Shown here: one piece after another, positions 62,816-64,000 of the stretch
Layout: each line of letters begins with the position of its first letter
Position numbering within the stretch: position 1 is the first letter of the stretch
NCBI RefSeq assembly: GCF_000701505.1
Contig: NZ_JNJB01000005.1
Location: forward strand, 462,904 to 526,903
Length of the DNA: 64,000 nt
Source of the DNA: Dyadobacter crusticola DSM 16708
GTDB taxonomy: Bacteria > Bacteroidota > Bacteroidia > Cytophagales > Spirosomataceae
Direction: 5' to 3'
Translations under genes and position numbers: made by a program
Notes under the pieces: generated by a model
What the model saw: only the letters and a program-made list of their open reading frames with translations
Databases searched by the model: none
What the model was told of the DNA's origin: nothing

Positions 62816-63643
62816 ATGAAAATGAAGGGTAAAAGCGTCATCGCCTACGATGTATACGCGCCCACAAACGTAACTACAATGTTACGGCCAAGAAGACAGG
62901 AAGGCCAGTCGGTCATTCAGGAAGGTTTTGAAATTATTCCCTCCGTGCCTTTCTCCGAGTACACAGATGTTTACGGAAATCCCTGCCAGCGATTTGTACT
63001 GCCGGTTGGACAGGTTACCATTTCAACCGAGGTTCAGGCGCAGGTGAATATAACGAAGCCGATACCAAACCCGGTGCCGGCCTATATGATGATCGGCGAC
63101 CTGCCTGATGAAGTGATGCATTACATTTTGCCAAGCCGCTACTGTGAATCTGACCTGCCCGAAATCAGCAAGCTGGCGATGGAAATTGCAGGCAACTTTG
63201 TGCCGGGTTATGATCAGGTTGAGGAAATCCGGAAATGGATCCATAACAATGTTAAATATCAATACGGAGTTACCAATTCAACCACGACCGCGCTGGACCT
63301 GGCCCGCAACCGCATCGGGGTTTGTCGTGATTTCACGCATTTGGCGCTGGCACTTTGCAGGAGTTTGAGCATTCCCGCAAGGATGACAGTAGGTTATCTA
63401 GATAAATTACAGGAAATGGACCTGCACGCGTGGTTTGAAGTATACATCGGCGGAGATTGGTACGCATTCGACGCAGTCCAGGAAAGAACCGAAGGATACC
63501 GCATTGAAATTGCGCACGGAAGAGACGCAGCCGACGTGGCAATGGTAACACAATACGGCAATGCAACTCTGAAATCGCTTCACGTAGAAGTGCAGCTGCT
63601 TGAACCCGAACCAGGTCAGCAGCAGGCACAACAGCAGCAATAA
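62816..63643 (+). CDS. Transglutaminase-like superfamily protein
   Basis: A 275-residue cytoplasmic-looking protein (no signal peptide) of the transglutaminase-like cysteine protease fold. The N-terminal beta part (about 1-125) is followed by the core with catalytic Cys in NRIGVCRDFTHLALALCRS (in part), His in DLHAWFEVYIGG and Asp in YAFDAVQER. The triad is complete. The protein ends in a low-complexity Gln/Ala tail (GQQQAQQQQ). In many bacteria such proteins sit with circularly permuted ATP-grasp and alpha-E genes; none is visible here. Peptidase or amidase activity is plausible. Confidence 0.88.
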   Translation: MKMKGKSVIAYDVYAPTNVTTMLRPRRQEGQSVIQEGFEIIPSVPFSEYTDVYGNPCQRFVLPVGQVTISTEVQAQVNITKPIPNPVPAYMMIGDLPDEVMHYILPSRYCESDLPEISKLAMEIAGNFVPGYDQVEEIRKWIHNNVKYQYGVTNSTTTALDLARNRIGVCRDFTHLALALCRSLSIPARMTVGYLDKLQEMDLHAWFEVYIGGDWYAFDAVQERTEGYRIEIAHGRDAADVAMVTQYGNATLKSLHVEVQLLEPEPGQQQAQQQQ

Positions 63644-63676
63644 TATATGCTGTTTGAGCAATTTTGTATAAAAAGA

Positions 63677-63708
63677 GAGGGTGTCTCAGTTTTAGCCGAG
63701 GCACCCTC
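63677..63708. terminator. Hairpin at the inferred IS boundary
   Basis: GAGGGTGTCTC (63677-63687) and GAGGCACCCTC (63698-63708) form an 11-bp stem with one G-T pair. A TCTTTTTATA tail is present on the minus strand. It may end transcripts of the transposase, of the upstream plus-strand gene, or be part of the IS terminal repeat. Confidence 0.6.
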
Positions 63709-63806
63709 GTCCATTTGCTTTAAACTGAGTGGAAATTGAAACGCGATATCGATCCATTCAAAGCTAATCGGCTGTTTTCGGCTTAAAAAGCAAGAAACGG
63801 GCGCTC

Positions 63807-64000
63807 CTAAGCTGCTCTTTTCCTTAGATTCTGGGCTAATGCGATCAGTCCCCATTCGATTTCGACCTTTTGCTTGCCGCGGAGCATAAACCGGCGGAAG
63901 CCGTGGTTATTTTTGATGTTGCCAAAGACCGGTTCGACATCAAAGCACCGTTTCTTTCTTTTAGCAATTCCTTCTTCACTTTTTAGTAGCTCGTTGGCTT
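63807..64000 (-). CDS. IS1182-family transposase, C-terminal part
   Basis: A minus-strand frame enters from the right edge and encodes the last 63 residues of a DDE transposase, with TAG at 63807-63809. The segments FDVEPVFGNIKNNHGFRRFM and LRGKQKVEIEWGLIALAQNL are characteristic of the IS1182 (DDE_Tnp_1_6-type) C-terminus, and EPVFGNIK holds the catalytic Glu region. No frameshift is visible in this part. Whether the full element is intact cannot be seen. Confidence 0.87.
   Translation of the reverse strand, partial: ANELLKSEEGIAKRKKRCFDVEPVFGNIKNNHGFRRFMLRGKQKVEIEWGLIALAQNLRKRAA

Larger units (their letters stand above)
63675..64000 (-). mobile_element. 3' end of an IS1182-like insertion sequence
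   Basis: The transposase C-terminus at 63807-64000 plus about 130 bases of non-coding end that include a GAGGGTGTCTC hairpin. The outer boundary near 63675 is inferred from that hairpin, which resembles terminal sequences of Bacteroidota insertion sequences. The rest of the element lies beyond the right edge. Confidence 0.55.

Overview
The window looks like a chromosome segment of a Bacteroidota bacterium, most likely a Cytophagales/Spirosomaceae member such as Dyadobacter (genus is inference). The reasons are a type IX secretion (T9SS) sorting domain, periplasmic two-component sensors with Reg_prop propellers, an ECF sigma/anti-sigma pair with a YfbK-type VWA protein, promoters of the TAnnTTTG type, weak Shine-Dalgarno sequences and many FtsX/heme-domain proteins. 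Nothing suggests a plasmid or phage. The only mobile element is the end of an IS1182-like insertion sequence at the right edge.

Region 1 (1-21 kb) is a large surface-polysaccharide locus. A minus-strand pair of glycosyltransferases (127-2232) diverges from a nine-gene plus-strand operon (2418-10096). That operon starts with a partner-switching signalling set: a small membrane protein, a receiver-PP2C phosphatase, a STAS protein and an anti-sigma-type ATPase. It continues without a break into an acyltransferase, three glycosyltransferases and a Wzx-like flippase. Two more minus-strand genes (a glycosyltransferase and a weakly assigned protein), an FkbM methyltransferase and an orphan Hpt protein follow. 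A second, minus-strand export operon (20981 down to 13652) reads: single-domain response regulator, sugar-1-phosphate transferase, half-length TolC-like protein, Wzc-like co-polymerase, BcsA-type glycosyltransferase, an unlisted 47-residue membrane protein, and an O-antigen ligase/polymerase.

Region 2 (21-25.5 kb) holds an ECF sigma factor, a TonB-like anti-sigma protein and a divergent VWA protein, separated by a perfect 34-bp inverted repeat.

Region 3 (25.5-42 kb) is an alpha-glucan/trehalose locus: a TreY-MalQ fusion and a response regulator on the minus strand, then a giant hybrid sensor kinase, GlgE, a TreS-maltokinase fusion and GlgB on the plus strand. Together they can convert trehalose to maltose, maltose-1-phosphate and branched alpha-glucan, and remake trehalose from the glucan. 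TreZ is not in the window.

Region 4 (42-51 kb) holds two paralogous secreted proteins around a T9SS cargo protein, next to a LytS-type sensor and its LytTR regulator. Region 5 (51-64 kb) is mixed: a HipA-like kinase overlapping a DUF3037 gene, an oxidoreductase with a divergent AraC regulator, small membrane and secreted proteins, an SRPBCC protein, a large heme-domain dehydrogenase-like protein, an FtsX permease flanked by short repeats, Hsp20, a GNAT acetyltransferase, a transglutaminase-like protein and the IS1182 remnant.

The best candidates for little-described biology are the partner-switch module welded to polysaccharide genes, the HipA-like/DUF3037 pair, the unusual parts of the export operon (half TolC, receiver-like sugar transferase with a Cys cluster, 47-aa membrane protein), and the 34-bp palindrome.
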